Below are positions 47,094 through 57,144 of a stretch of DNA of 64,000 nt, piece after piece; the stretch's first letter is position 1; the number at the start of each line of letters is the position of its first letter. The DNA lies in the NCBI GenBank assembly GCA_015680685.1, contig MNCI01009519.1, forward strand, positions 104,671-168,670, given 5' to 3'. The notes beneath the pieces were generated by a model. It did not search any database, was not told the origin of the DNA, and saw nothing but the letters and a program-made list of their open reading frames with translations. The position numbers and the translations under genes are program-made. This DNA is from Gnetum montanum (lineage: Eukaryota; Streptophyta; Gnetopsida; Gnetales; Gnetaceae).

Positions 47094-47936
47094 ATCATGT
47101 TAAGACCTGTCCTAATCATCTTAGATATAGTCGGGGTTTTATGTTGTGTAAACCCCATTGTATCTAATGTGCCTCCCCCTCAGACTCGGTTGCATGGGAA
47201 GGCCATATGGTTTCGAAACGATGCGCTGGAGTTTCTGTAGTTTTTACTACATAACTACAACGTTATTGTATGGTCACACCTGTCAGGAGATATTGTTGGC
47301 ACCATTTTGGAGCACCTGTTGGTGGGTTCTTCACAGGGAATTCTGGCGTTCTTAACAGACGGGGCTATCGACACTGGTCGTCCCCAGGACTGCGAACTTA
47401 GCGCCAAGGGTTTGAAGTGCTTAAGTTAGATCTGGGAAATGGCTCAGTTTAGCTACTACCATGCATACAACACTTTGTTCATGGCCCGTCACGTCTCGAA
47501 TTATTTCCAGAACCCACCAGGCACAGTGTATTATTTAGGGGGATAAGTGGTTTTATTGGCTATCTTGTCATTAGATGTCTATTGTCTGAGTTTTGTAAAG
47601 CGTAAGATAAGCATATGTGGTATGGTATAGGTTTTTTATCCATGAGAATAGGTTAGTAGGCGATGGTGATACCTTAACTTGGACTGAAACAGCAATAAAG
47701 GTGTTTACCTCTACTAGCAATGTATGTGCGGGTGTGATGGGGCAGATCGGCTTTGACATTCATGAGTACCCCACCCGTTATGCTGACGCTTTCGAGAATT
47801 GCCAGAATCTTGGGTGGCTACATGACGATTGGACTTTGGATCCTCCCCTTACCATTGCAGACATGCAGAGGAAACTTCCTCCATTTCCTTTGCCATTTGG
47901 ACCTAGTAAAACTACTGCGTATTCTATTGTTGCATG
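47094..47936 (+). pseudogene. FCP1/NLI-interacting-factor-like (HAD) domain within the antisense gene
   Basis: Landmarks in exon 2 follow plant NIF-type phosphatases in order. LIILDIVGVL stands where the family has LDxNGLL or DxDGT. ALEFL and YNVIVWS stand where it has EFLKF and FEVGIWSS. ILEHLL, ILAFLTDGAIDTG and IWE follow in place of DHLL, LLFxWDxxxCTxTG and IWE. YNTLF then NPPGTVYYL stands for NTLLxDDSPYKALxNPPxT. Exon 3 ends with PFG and a terminal W spaced as in NPFG...W. The second Asp of motif I and the DDS motif are missing, so catalysis is unlikely. Recognition is by eye on motif order. Two TAG codons lie inside it. Confidence 0.65.
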
Positions 47937-49602
47937 GTATAATTGTGAATTTTGAATGTCACATAATAGTGTTTTTTTTTACATGTGTCTTGCATTGTTT
48001 AGTTAGGGAATCCCGGGAGATTACCCTTACAATTTTTGGCCGCGAGATGAATACCCTTTTCTTCTGCTACGACGACATCAAGGAGGCACAACGCTGGCTC
48101 CGCCATGCCGCGGCCCCGGTTGCGGTGGTCACCAAGCTACGCCAAGCGAGGCTAATGCACTTATTTTTGGCCATAACCCCTGATGTCCCCGCTAGTGAAA
48201 TGTTAACCCTGGTCAACTCCTTCAACGAAAGGGCTAAGCACTTTTGCATGCGCGTGCATCACGTACGTGTATATTTTGATATTGTTGCTCAGCTTTTTGC
48301 AAACCTTTTTGGCGTCCCCTCTGATGGCCTTCCTATAGAGGAAAAGGCGAAGAGGAGCCTTGCTTACCAGGAGTGGCTGGAGGAGTGGTTAGGGGCCAAG
48401 AAGGAGCCTAAGGGGATCCCTTGTGAGTGGATTGAACTAGAGATTGCCAAGACGATTTATCCCCTATTCCGGGCCCAGGCTTTCCCCAAAACACTCTCGT
48501 AGGGGAAGTTCTTTTCTATAGAACAGACCCGTATCATGCGGGAGGTTATGGAGGAAGGGACCCAGTTCAATTGGGCAAGCTATTTTGCTAAGGGATTACG
48601 CACTGAGATGATCAGGCTTCGCTAGAAGCTTGATTCTCGTTTCAACATGCATTACAGCTTCTTCATAGCTTGCCTTCGGCATTTTGTCAAATTTTTGGTC
48701 ATCTAGAGGAATGGGGTCTAGGTATAGCAAGACCGAGACCAGGTATCCAAACCTTGGATTACCCACATTTTCGACACTACCCATGGACAAGATCTCCCGG
48801 AAGGGATTAGCGAATCTCTGTCTATAACAACAAGGGATTTGGTGGCGTCTTGAGTGCGAGGCCCCGACAGCGTAGGCTGGGTGATGCCCACTTACACTAG
48901 TGATGCCTCACGAGGGAAACGCTTGGCGGTAGAAATTGTAGAGCCTTCAGCTCGACGTAAAAGGCTTCGCTTAGCCGAGGCCCCTGTGGAGCCTGGGAGT
49001 GGCATAGGTCGAACCATGAAAGTCAGAGTTCAGCGGAGTAAGCCTTCGCCTGGTAAGCATAAAAGAAACGTAGTGAGACTTATTGTATTACACAATTTTT
49101 ATTCAGGGTATTTTGAATTGTCTAATTGTGTATGTGATATGAACAGCGAGACCTACGGAGCGGTTGACCTCTGAAACAGGGGCAGTGATATTAAGTCGTG
49201 GGGAAGGGGCCCCAGTTTTGGAAGAAGAGGCCCCAGCTGTTAGGACTAACAACACACAGATCGTTGTACGTGAGGAGAGGGAGGAGGCGGGTACTGTTGA
49301 TGCACTCCCCACTGGAACAGGCAGAGGTGGTAAGCGTATTGGATGTTTTGAGGCATTTTGTTAATAATTAGGATTTCTAACTAAATTACGTTACAGGTGA
49401 AGAAGATGCATCCATGCCCGCCTCTATGAGTAGAACATGGAAAGTGTTTCTTGATAAATTCACCTTCATGGAAGGCGTTGTCAGTGATATGATCGAGCGC
49501 CTCGAATGCGTCGATCCTAGAGCTGGTATGTTATAACTATAATAGGTTTATTTTATTGGAAAGTGTTAATGTTTCACTTATATTGATGATGTTTACTGTT
49601 AG

Positions 49603-50420
49603 GAGCTTACCTTCGATGGGACCCAATGGAGCCCATTGATTTGGACACAGTGGAGCCTCCATCTGATGGGGCAGTTGTGCCACGCAGCATTTATGAGGAG
49701 ATGCATAAATGTGCGTTACGCTCGACTTGCTCCTTGTGGAAGAGTAAGAGTGTCAATGAAGACCTCTGGAAAAGGCTGCAGAGGTCAGATAGGGAGAAGG
49801 AGGCTCTGGCCAAAGAGGTTGGAGACTTAAAATCGCGATGCGAGTTCCTACAGGCATAGGAAACAAGTGAGGAGGACTGGCGCACAGCTGTGATTAACTA
49901 CTTTCGCTATTGGGCTGCAATCAGGAATAGTGTGCAAACCAGTCGGGAGTTGGTAGAGCAACGAATGCAGATAGAGCTGTTATCTCAAAAAAGCCAAGAC
50001 TGGAAGGATTTCTGCCCAAGCGTGCAAGAATGGGGGCAGAAGGAAAAGGATCACAAGCATCTGTATAAGCGAGAAAGTATCGCTTATCGTCAGCATTATC
50101 GTGATTCTGCTGTGGAAGCTCAGACCTTGCGAGTATTCCTTGATGTCATTGGCACGTCTCAAGCCTTTGAGAAGTTCCAGGAGCAGGTGACAGTAAGCAC
50201 ATCACCGGAAAGAGAAATGACTCTTCCCAACGGTGAGACTACTGTCCCTACTTTCTTCCCTGATTTGCCTTGCTGGACTAGTGTGGAAAAGGGGAAGGTG
50301 AAGACTGGAGCTGCTGTGGGGAACGACGTATTGGTTGAACTAATGGAAGATGAGATTATGCAGCGTCTATGGGTTGGTTTAGAACAGCTCCCGTTTGCTG
50401 CGGAAGCAGGACCATCGCGA
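49603..50420 (+). pseudogene. Coiled-coil exon of the antisense gene
   Basis: This exon is rich in E, K, R, Q and L, for example LWKRLQRSDREKEALAKEV and VEQRMQIELLSQKSQDW, with heptad-like spacing over about 120 residues. One TAG (49857-49859) splits it. A long coiled coil suggests self-association or partner binding. Confidence 0.6.
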
Positions 50421-50731
50421 GTGAGTTTAAACATTATTGCATCTAAATTTTTCTGATTATGGGGTTAAGTCTTTACTAATGTATCTACTGTATACAGGTA
50501 CAAGAATTAGAGGGTGAAGGCGAACAGGGTGATGAACAGGCGCAAGAAGAGGAGCGTAATAGTGGGGAGAGTCCTCTTGTGGAGCCGACATTGGAGCAAG
50601 GGCCTCGTGGGGATGACATTCCGCGTGAAGGAATACCTTCTAAGAAGGACGGCCGACTTGAGGAGGATTTATTAGGCTTGGAGCCTGACCTAAGGGATAT
50701 AGGTGATAGTGGCACTAGGGGGGATGCGTAA

Positions 50732-51296
50732 CTATAACTTACGCAGGATTTTATTGACTGGAATTGAACAACAGTTATATGAATATTGAAAAGATTGGCA
50801 TTAAGATATTCTGTATGGTTTTGAATGCTATTTATTTTATTTTTTATTTTTTACTGATTTTATCTCTCACTTTGCAATGCGTAAGTGTAATTGTTAAATG
50901 TTTTGAATAATTTACGTCGTTGTGAAATAGAATTGCTAGTTTAAGGCCATCGCGGGCCATCGTGTAACATTTGCGTAAGATATCCATGAACTAGTTTAAG
51001 GCCGTTACGGGCCATGGCTAGTTTAAGGCCATTGCGGGTCACAACTAGTTTAAGGTCGTCGCGGGCCCACTGCATAAGTTTGAAAGCATAATTGATAATA
51101 CCATACATTTCTACGTAATTGAACTAAAATGATCAAATAGCGTAAATAGTGTATATGAAGAAACATGAATGGCATAATGAATAGCAAGCATAAATATATA
51201 TGAATATATGAAAGAAGATGGACAATGCAAACTGCTAAGCGTAAAAGGAAAAATTAGTAAAGATGTAAAAATGCACGTAAATGCCATTCAAATCGA
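50732..51296 (+). other. 3' flank of the antisense gene
   Basis: T- and A-rich sequence follows the TAA at 50729-50731 (TTTATTTTATTTTTTATTTT near 50830), then the small repeat cluster at 50936-51070. No frame is conserved. It could hold the antisense transcript's 3' end. Confidence 0.45.
50936..51070 (+). repeat. Four CTAGTTTAAGGCC repeats downstream of the antisense gene
   Basis: Copies begin at 50936, 50991, 51018 and 51045. Each has CTAGTTTAAGGCC or CTAGTTTAAGGTC and then GCGGG or ACGGG, so GGCC...GGGCC can pair as a short hairpin. The plus-strand form of the tandem-array monomer in the T2 3' untranslated region (CTAGTTTTACGTCGTAGCGG near 42437) looks related. Confidence 0.75.
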
Positions 51297-53060
51297 TCAA
51301 TCACTAATTCGTAATTGTTTCTTTATGGCCTTTATGCTCAGTGGTGCGTAAGGATGGGGAGGTTTGCAGTCTGACTCTTCTACACCACTATCCTCAAATG
51401 GGAGGTCGGCCCAGGCTAGACTGTCATCGTTCATTTCTGTTTGTTCAGGGATCCGGGGATAGGTCTGATCGTCCGATGTTTCTATCTCCAAACCCCGCTC
51501 TTCCTCGACATTGTTGACAGTCTTGGGGGTCATTTCATCACCACGTATTACAACCTCTCCCCCTACGTAGGGTAGGTGTATTTCCTAATGGATTGGTCAT
51601 GAAACCGGCCTTAATTGGACTAGCCAGGACCTCCCTAGAATCAAGTTGAACCTGGGCATCTCGTTGACGACAAGGAATGTGGCATCCATTGGGAATTGAT
51701 CCCCTGCCACGAATTTGATGCACACCATCCCTTTGACCTGAACCCGTGCTCCATTGAACAACTTTACGCACGTTATCGTTGAGGGACTGATCTGGTCGAC
51801 CAGACCCAACCTATCCATGATGGGATAAGGAATGACATTTGTAGCTGCGCTGTCATCCACGTGCACCCTCCGGATCTGGTATTGACCAACCCGAATGGTG
51901 ATAAACATGGGTTCAGTTGTCACTTGACCTTTCTCAGGATCATCTTTGATGGATTCATCATGAAAGGTCAACGAGGTAGGCTTAGGTCGCTCAGTGTCGG
52001 AGGGAAACATGACTGCGTGTATCGCTTCCTCCTCCGCAGGTAAGCTTTCCTCCACAGGTATGGACATTAGCATGCGGACCATGGCCTCATGGTGTTTTTG
52101 AGATGTCATGAGCAGGTCATAGAGGCTCAGTGTTGTATTTTTTTGTTTCAGAGCCTGTTTGACCTGTGTAAACACGTCGAGAAGATCCTGTTCTTTACTG
52201 GCTTGTTTGTCCCCCCTATCTTCTTCCATTCGTCCTAAGAGACGGATCTCCTTGGGTGGAACAGCATCAGTTGGGGAGTTGTTCTTTTTCTTGTCAAGGG
52301 ACGATGGTTGCGTTTCTGTACCCTTGTTTTGCCTAGAAGGCGCAGACGTAGGGACAAAGGCCAAGGGCTGGGGCCTAGCAAAGCTTAGCGTAAGGTGATT
52401 CTTTGCAACATTACTAGACGCATCCCCTTCCTTTTGCTTATTAGGTGATGGTTGGTGACTTGCGTTAAAAGCTGGCCCCTGCGTAAAAGGAGCAGCAGGT
52501 GATTTTGACACTTTCAGAATGAAATGTGCCTTAAGTGTGGGCGCGGACATGGCTGCGGCTTTACTGTTACTGGGAGGCTGAGTCAAATCTGGGGAAGACG
52601 CCCGAATGATGAAGGGTGGCCTTGAGACACCACCAGCTGCCGATGAAAAGCTTATCCCCGTTGGTGAGTTAGTAGGTACACATAAAACAAAAGGTTGTTT
52701 GGGTAGTACTTTCCTCTCACTGTCCGTACTCACCACGTTGATTGTATAGGGTGTGTTGTTTGCGTTCAACGGATCCTTGTACACATGCAACGCTTGGTTT
52801 TCTAGACACGTCGAACTACTGCTATCTAATTTGAGCGAACCATCATCAATCATATGTTGAATATCGTCTTTCAACACCCAGCATTAATCTATATCGTAAC
52901 CACACAACTGGTGGTAGTCACAGAAACGGTCCAACCTGAAAGACCTCGGAACTGGTGGTTCGTCAGGTAGGGCTAAAGAAGGATTCTTCAGCAGTTCACA
53001 ATGACGTCTGTGATGCTTCAGAGCTTCTTCGGATACCTTCTTAGGCTAAATGTATCCTAC
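51297..53060 (-). pseudogene. T2 gag tail (zinc-finger-like) and aspartic protease
   Basis: In the frame of the gag start, CDYHQLCGYDID-stop-CW near 52930-52880 resembles the single-finger segment of Tat gag (CxYH...C). A long low-complexity linker follows, then protease with HVDDSAATNVIPYPIMDRLGL (catalytic D of DSA) and FNLILGRSWL near 51620. Beyond the TGA at 51597 the frame continues through a TAG (51585) and LPYVGGEVVIRGDE to a TGA just left of 51300. Stops at 53046 (TAG) and 52884 (TAA) also fit C-to-T changes. Reverse transcriptase does not follow directly. Confidence 0.82.
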
Positions 53061-53176
53061 CCCTAATAATTGTTTCAACAGTTCTGAGTGTTTTACAGGC
53101 AGGGCTGTATACTTTGAGTGATCTTTACGCTCAAAGTTTGGTTTTGGCTGGGGGGCTTTTCAGGGGTAGCTGTGTC

Positions 53177-55085
53177 TTAGCTGGTGCTACCTGCACTAGC
53201 CGTGGTCTCAGGAGGTGCTATAGGTGCCTTCTTGTTCTTGTTCTTTGTTCCCTCAGCCAGCACAACTACTATCGTTGTCGTCGCTTTACCTTTGTCTTTG
53301 CCCTTGTTGTGAGCATTTTTGTAGGCGACATACGCTGGGTGCTTGCTAGCCTCCGTAGCATCCTGAATGCTTTTGGTCTGGGCAAAAGCTTTATGTAAGG
53401 AGCTGGGGGAAAAATAATATAGCTTAGATTTGATAAAATCGTTAACTGTTCCTTTGAATATGGCCAGCAAATGGGCCTCCGCGATTGGCTCATGGATTTC
53501 ATTCAAAGTAGCACTCCACCACTGTATAAACTTTTGGACTGGTTCGAGTGGGTCTTGTTTCACTCCCATGAGTTGATCTAACGTGACTTCTGGCTTTAGG
53601 TTGTATTTAAAGCGTGTCACGAACTATGTCAGGAGCTCTTCCAAGGTTGAGATGGAAGAGTGAGGGAGGGCTCGATACTAATTTAAAGCTTTCCCTGTCA
53701 AAGATATAATAAAGACATGGATAATCGTGTGAGGCCACTGTTGTAACAACAAGGATTCGGATCTAAAGGTGACCAAGTGAGCATTAGGATCTCCCTCCCC
53801 ATTATACTTGGTAAAATGAGGTAAGGACATCTCTGGGGGCAACGACAGCATGGGAACCGCTGGACTAATGGGATCATCTTGATAGAAGTCCATGATCTGT
53901 ATAGTATCTAAGCCAGCGGCCTTAAGGTGTCTAACCTCCTCAGTGGGTTTGAATAAGTAAGAATGCTTGATCTAAGCCTATAGATGAAGATGCTTGAGCA
54001 GGGGGAGTAGGGAGTTGAACCGGAAGAGCTGTGCTAGGGAGTGGAAATGGAGGAATGGGTTGACTGGTAGGTGGTGCAGCGGGGATCCCCACGGACGAAG
54101 CTACCTGAGAAGACCACCACCCACCGGGTTGCACAGAGAGATTAGCCACCGCTGGCTGCGCGGGATAGGGATAGGGATATTGTGGGACCATCTACGGAAT
54201 ATGTGTTGTAGGTGCAACCAAGGGTTGCACACCATATACCGCAGACTAGTTATGTTGTGCCACGGGGATGATCCACTAACTCGCGGTGGGCTGTTGGACG
54301 AATGTCTGTGGTTGAACGAAGGTTGTGATCTGTTGGGTTGGAGGGGGCGGCAGCGATAAAGTCTGCACCGGGCGAGTTGTAGATATGGCATGGGGTTGGA
54401 TTTGAGGGATGAAATAAGGCGCGATGGATGCTGGGACCATTGACGGAATGTTGATTACACGTGGTGATGAGACCGCCCCTATGTTATTTTGGGGTATTTG
54501 CATCTGCAGCCCAGATGGTTGCGTAGTGCCTTGCGGGACAATAGGAACATGAATTTGTATGGTCATGGCGGGATTAAGATGGGTGGCTTCTCCATTGAGA
54601 GGGAATAAGGGATTTATGTAGGTATGAGGGCTCAGAGTGTGATATGAATGTTCATATTGGGCTACAAATTCATCATCCTCTTCCTCCCCATTCCGGGGTT
54701 CTAGCATAGCCCGTGTAGCCTAGCTCCTAGCCATGACCAACTGTGTTATAATTTCATGGTGATGTTTTGTTAAAGGAATAATGTCGTAGGCTATTGGGGT
54801 AAAATCCTGACCCCCTCTGTGGATCAGCTCAAAGTTTCTTTTTGCTTTGATCTCGGCTCGGCTAAGGGCAAGCTTTCCCTGGATCTTGACGTAGATGAAG
54901 TTATATTCCTCAGGCGTCACGATGGTGAAAATAGGATCTTTGCCCTACAGTCTCAATGACCGACGCAATGGTCCCTAAGGTTCTACAACACCAGAGGCTA
55001 GTCGGGTGACGGCGATAGGGTTTACAGATGTGGCACCCGAGTCAGTGGTAATCATGGCGGCTGTGGTTGTGTATGCAGAATCCAT
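53177..55085 (-). pseudogene. T2 gag
   Basis: The likely start is the ATG at 55085, about 250 bp from the LTR. An N-terminal piece (to 54720) is followed by a proline- and glutamine-rich region (54707-53940), then capsid of the Retrotrans_gag type at 53893-53177 (LPHFTKYNGEGDPNAHL; YRALP; LMGVKQDPLEPVQKF). TAG stops lie at 54975, 54945, 53678 and 53624. A one-base shift near 53941 is undone before 53060, where the original frame returns. Confidence 0.85.
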
Positions 55086-55315
55086 TGAACAAGTAGGTTA
55101 ACAGCAACGAGTGACTGGATCTAAAAGGTGATGGACAAAGAAGATCTCTATTAGGCTTTCTACCTTGTAGGATTCCAAAGGAATCGTTACTGTGATCAAT
55201 CTACACCACACGATATTTCGTAAACTTCCCTGGAGGTATTACGTTCACGTTTTTGGAGACGAGGGTATAGATCGCTAATAGGGCTACCTGTAAAAATACA
55301 AATCAGAGCCTAGGC

Positions 55316-55337
55316 CCTCCTTCTAGCGCTAGAAAAC
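55316..55337 (-). other. Primer-site position of T2
   Basis: On the minus strand the LTR end is followed by GTTTTCTAGCGCTAGAAGG. A primer site should start TGG. TAGCGCTAGAAGGAGGG is the nearest candidate, but I cannot name the tRNA. Confidence 0.4.
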
Positions 55338-56139
55338 TGTAACGATGGAAAATGTTGGCAGCTGGAATACTAGACAAAATCCGTGTTCACAGTCTTAACC
55401 ACAGATCCGTGTGAGGGCTGTGCTGGAGAAAACGAATCCGCAGTGCCTTGAACGATCTTGTCGATCAGACAGGGACTTACTAAATCAGTAAACCAATGAA
55501 GATTATAGGCATTTCGTGGGGTGATCTGATTCGATAAATCTCTAAAGCAGAGGAAAATGATGTAAGTAAATTGCAATAATGATAATGTTAACATGACAAA
55601 GGGGATCGAACCCAAGAAAAATATGTCATTTCCAGATCTATGCTTTGACCCGAAAGAAACGAGTATTTTGTATACAAAGTTACAATGTAAAGATTCCGAT
55701 TATCTTTGCACGGAGCATACACAAAATAATAAGAAAACTATTTAAATAGGAGTACAGAATGGAGCTTGGTCTACCTTAAAAGCCAAAAACGGAGTGTAAG
55801 GAAGGTCAAGCTTGGATGCCTATCAACCAACTGTGTCTGGCCAATAGATCTTGCTAACCGCACCAGATGATCTCGCGATCTTTGATCTATCTTCTTCGCT
55901 TCGGATAGTCTCTGCTCAAAACTGCCAAGGATCACTGATCGGGAGAACTGTATTTTCACCGAAAGGTTATGATTACTCCTGCTGCCAAATGCTCAAAAGC
56001 AAATGTCTCTTGCTTCTGCTCAAGGATGATAACTGCCAAAAAATTGAAGATGCTCACTGCTGCTCTCTCAAAATGTCCAGAAGTCCCCTTTGCTGAAAAG
56101 GTCCCCCCCCCCTCTCCTTTCTTTCTTTACCCATTGAGG

Positions 56140-56147
56140 TATTTATA
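56140..56147 (-). promoter_or_regulatory. TATA box of T2 5' LTR
   Basis: Plus TATTTATA gives TATAAATA on the minus strand. This is the promoter that would drive T2. Confidence 0.75.
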
Positions 56148-56173
56148 AAATGCATAAAAGGCACGGCCTTGAT

Positions 56174-56235
56174 GACACGTGTCTTGAATTTTTTCGAATA
56201 CCATTGACTTGACAAACTGGATATGTGACGTCACA
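56174..56235 (-). promoter_or_regulatory. G-box and bZIP palindromes upstream of the T2 promoter
   Basis: GACACGTGTC (56174-56183) and TGTGACGTCACA (56224-56235) are both perfect palindromes and both intact in the other LTR despite several percent divergence around them. Confidence 0.65.
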
Positions 56236-56965
56236 TGGCAACATACGCCATCAAAACTTTGATGAAGCTGCTTCATGATTACACACAAATACGCTTATCA
56301 GCGTATCACACGTATGGATAGCAAATGTGTAACTAATTTAGCCAACTTTACGTTGTATTTTACTTGTTTACGCTGTGTCGCGTGGTAGAGCGTAACAAAG
56401 CATGGAAATAGTGAGTCAGGCTATTTTACGCTCCTTTACGCAGCAAAGCGTAGTGAAGCGTAAAACATGATCAACCCAGCGATAAGTTATGCTAACATAC
56501 GCTACGTAGCGTAACGAGCGTAAGGTGATCAATCTACAAAAGAAAAGGGCCAATTTGTCACGCTTCCTTTGGACTTTCCCTTTGACTCTTTTGAAGCTCG
56601 TTACGCTGCTTTGCGTAACAGAGCGTAAACCTGACCCTGGGAAAAAGACTTAGCAGGATATGTGAGAATTCGCATATTATGCTGTTCAGGCCTTAAACTT
56701 CACCAAATCTGCTGAAGTAAGTCACCTTCTGATGTCAGACCATGTTAAGCGGAATTACACTAAGTGTCATTACGCTATGTTGCGTAATGTAGCATAAAAA
56801 CAGAAACATAGTAAAAATTGGAATTTGGAAGGAAGTTGGAGACTTGATGCCGAGCACCGTTTCACCTTGCTCTGCCTTGTTCTACCTTCCGGAATTCTAT
56901 CACAAACTTTTGCCTGAATCGTGAATCTTCACTTGAGGCCGATTCACAATTTTCACGGTGTTTCA

Positions 56966-56970
56966 GTAAC
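56966..56970 (+). repeat. Target site duplication of T2, right
   Basis: GTAAC, the partner of 39518-39522. Confidence 0.9.
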
Positions 56971-57144
56971 ATAGTATTACCTCCTAATCGTTCAGTCCCG
57001 AGCATGCTTTCTCGTGCTCTCACACGAATTGGCATGCTGTACTTACATGCAAAATACATTTTGTAAGACCATGACTTGAGAGAATATCATCCCATATATG
57101 CACAACATTAAAGGGACTTGCAATAGGAGAGACATGATAAGTCT

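Larger units (their letters stand above)
46697..50731 (+). pseudogene. Eight-exon gene antisense to T2, with an FCP1/NIF-like HAD domain and a coiled coil
   Basis: Proposed exons: 46697-46815, 47093-47542, 47631-47936, 48007-49052, 49147-49329, 49397-49525, 49603-50420, 50498-50731. Phases match at every join, giving 3285 nt (1095 codons, stop TAA). Donors are mostly textbook (GTAAGC, GTAAGC, GTATGT, GTGAGT). The donor after exon 2 reads ATAAGT, one base from GTAAGT. Acceptors end in CAG or TAG. Exons 2-3 resemble NLI-interacting-factor phosphatases. Exon 4 looks like a retroelement-associated domain (VRVYFDIVAQLFANLFGVPSD). Exon 7 is a charged coiled coil and exon 8 is acidic. Nine in-frame stops: TAG 47238, 47427, 48500, 48623, 48704, 48719, 48725 and 49857; TGA 48851. 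It sits where Ogre elements carry the pol intron. It may be an element-borne extra frame or a captured host gene. Confidence 0.82.
39523..56965 (-). mobile_element. Element T2: complete 17,443-bp Tat/Ogre-like retrotransposon carrying an antisense gene
   Basis: LTRs of 1614 and 1628 bp flank a minus-strand internal region, with the duplication GTAAC on both sides. Order from the 5' end (right to left): LTR, gag, protease, about 5 kb carrying an opposite-strand spliced gene, reverse transcriptase, decayed RNase H, archaeal-type RNase H, integrase, tandem array, 3' untranslated region, purine tract, LTR. The dual RNase H and the gap between protease and reverse transcriptase are hallmarks of Tat/Ogre elements, where that gap is an intron. 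LTR differences by eye are about 5% in one stretch (39820-40140) and about 11% in another (39523-39750). Confidence 0.93.
55338..56965 (-). repeat. 5' LTR of T2, 1628 bp
   Basis: In plus coordinates it starts TGTAACGATGGAAAATG and ends CACGGTGTTTCA. It matches 39523-41136 with mostly transition differences. The TATA box on the minus strand is at 56140-56147, the G-box at 56174-56183 and the bZIP palindrome at 56224-56235. Confidence 0.93.

Noticed and set aside
51538-51771. Minus-strand 77-codon frame beside the T2 protease
   Set aside because: It is a shifted-frame shadow of the protease end. The true frame continues past TGA 51597.
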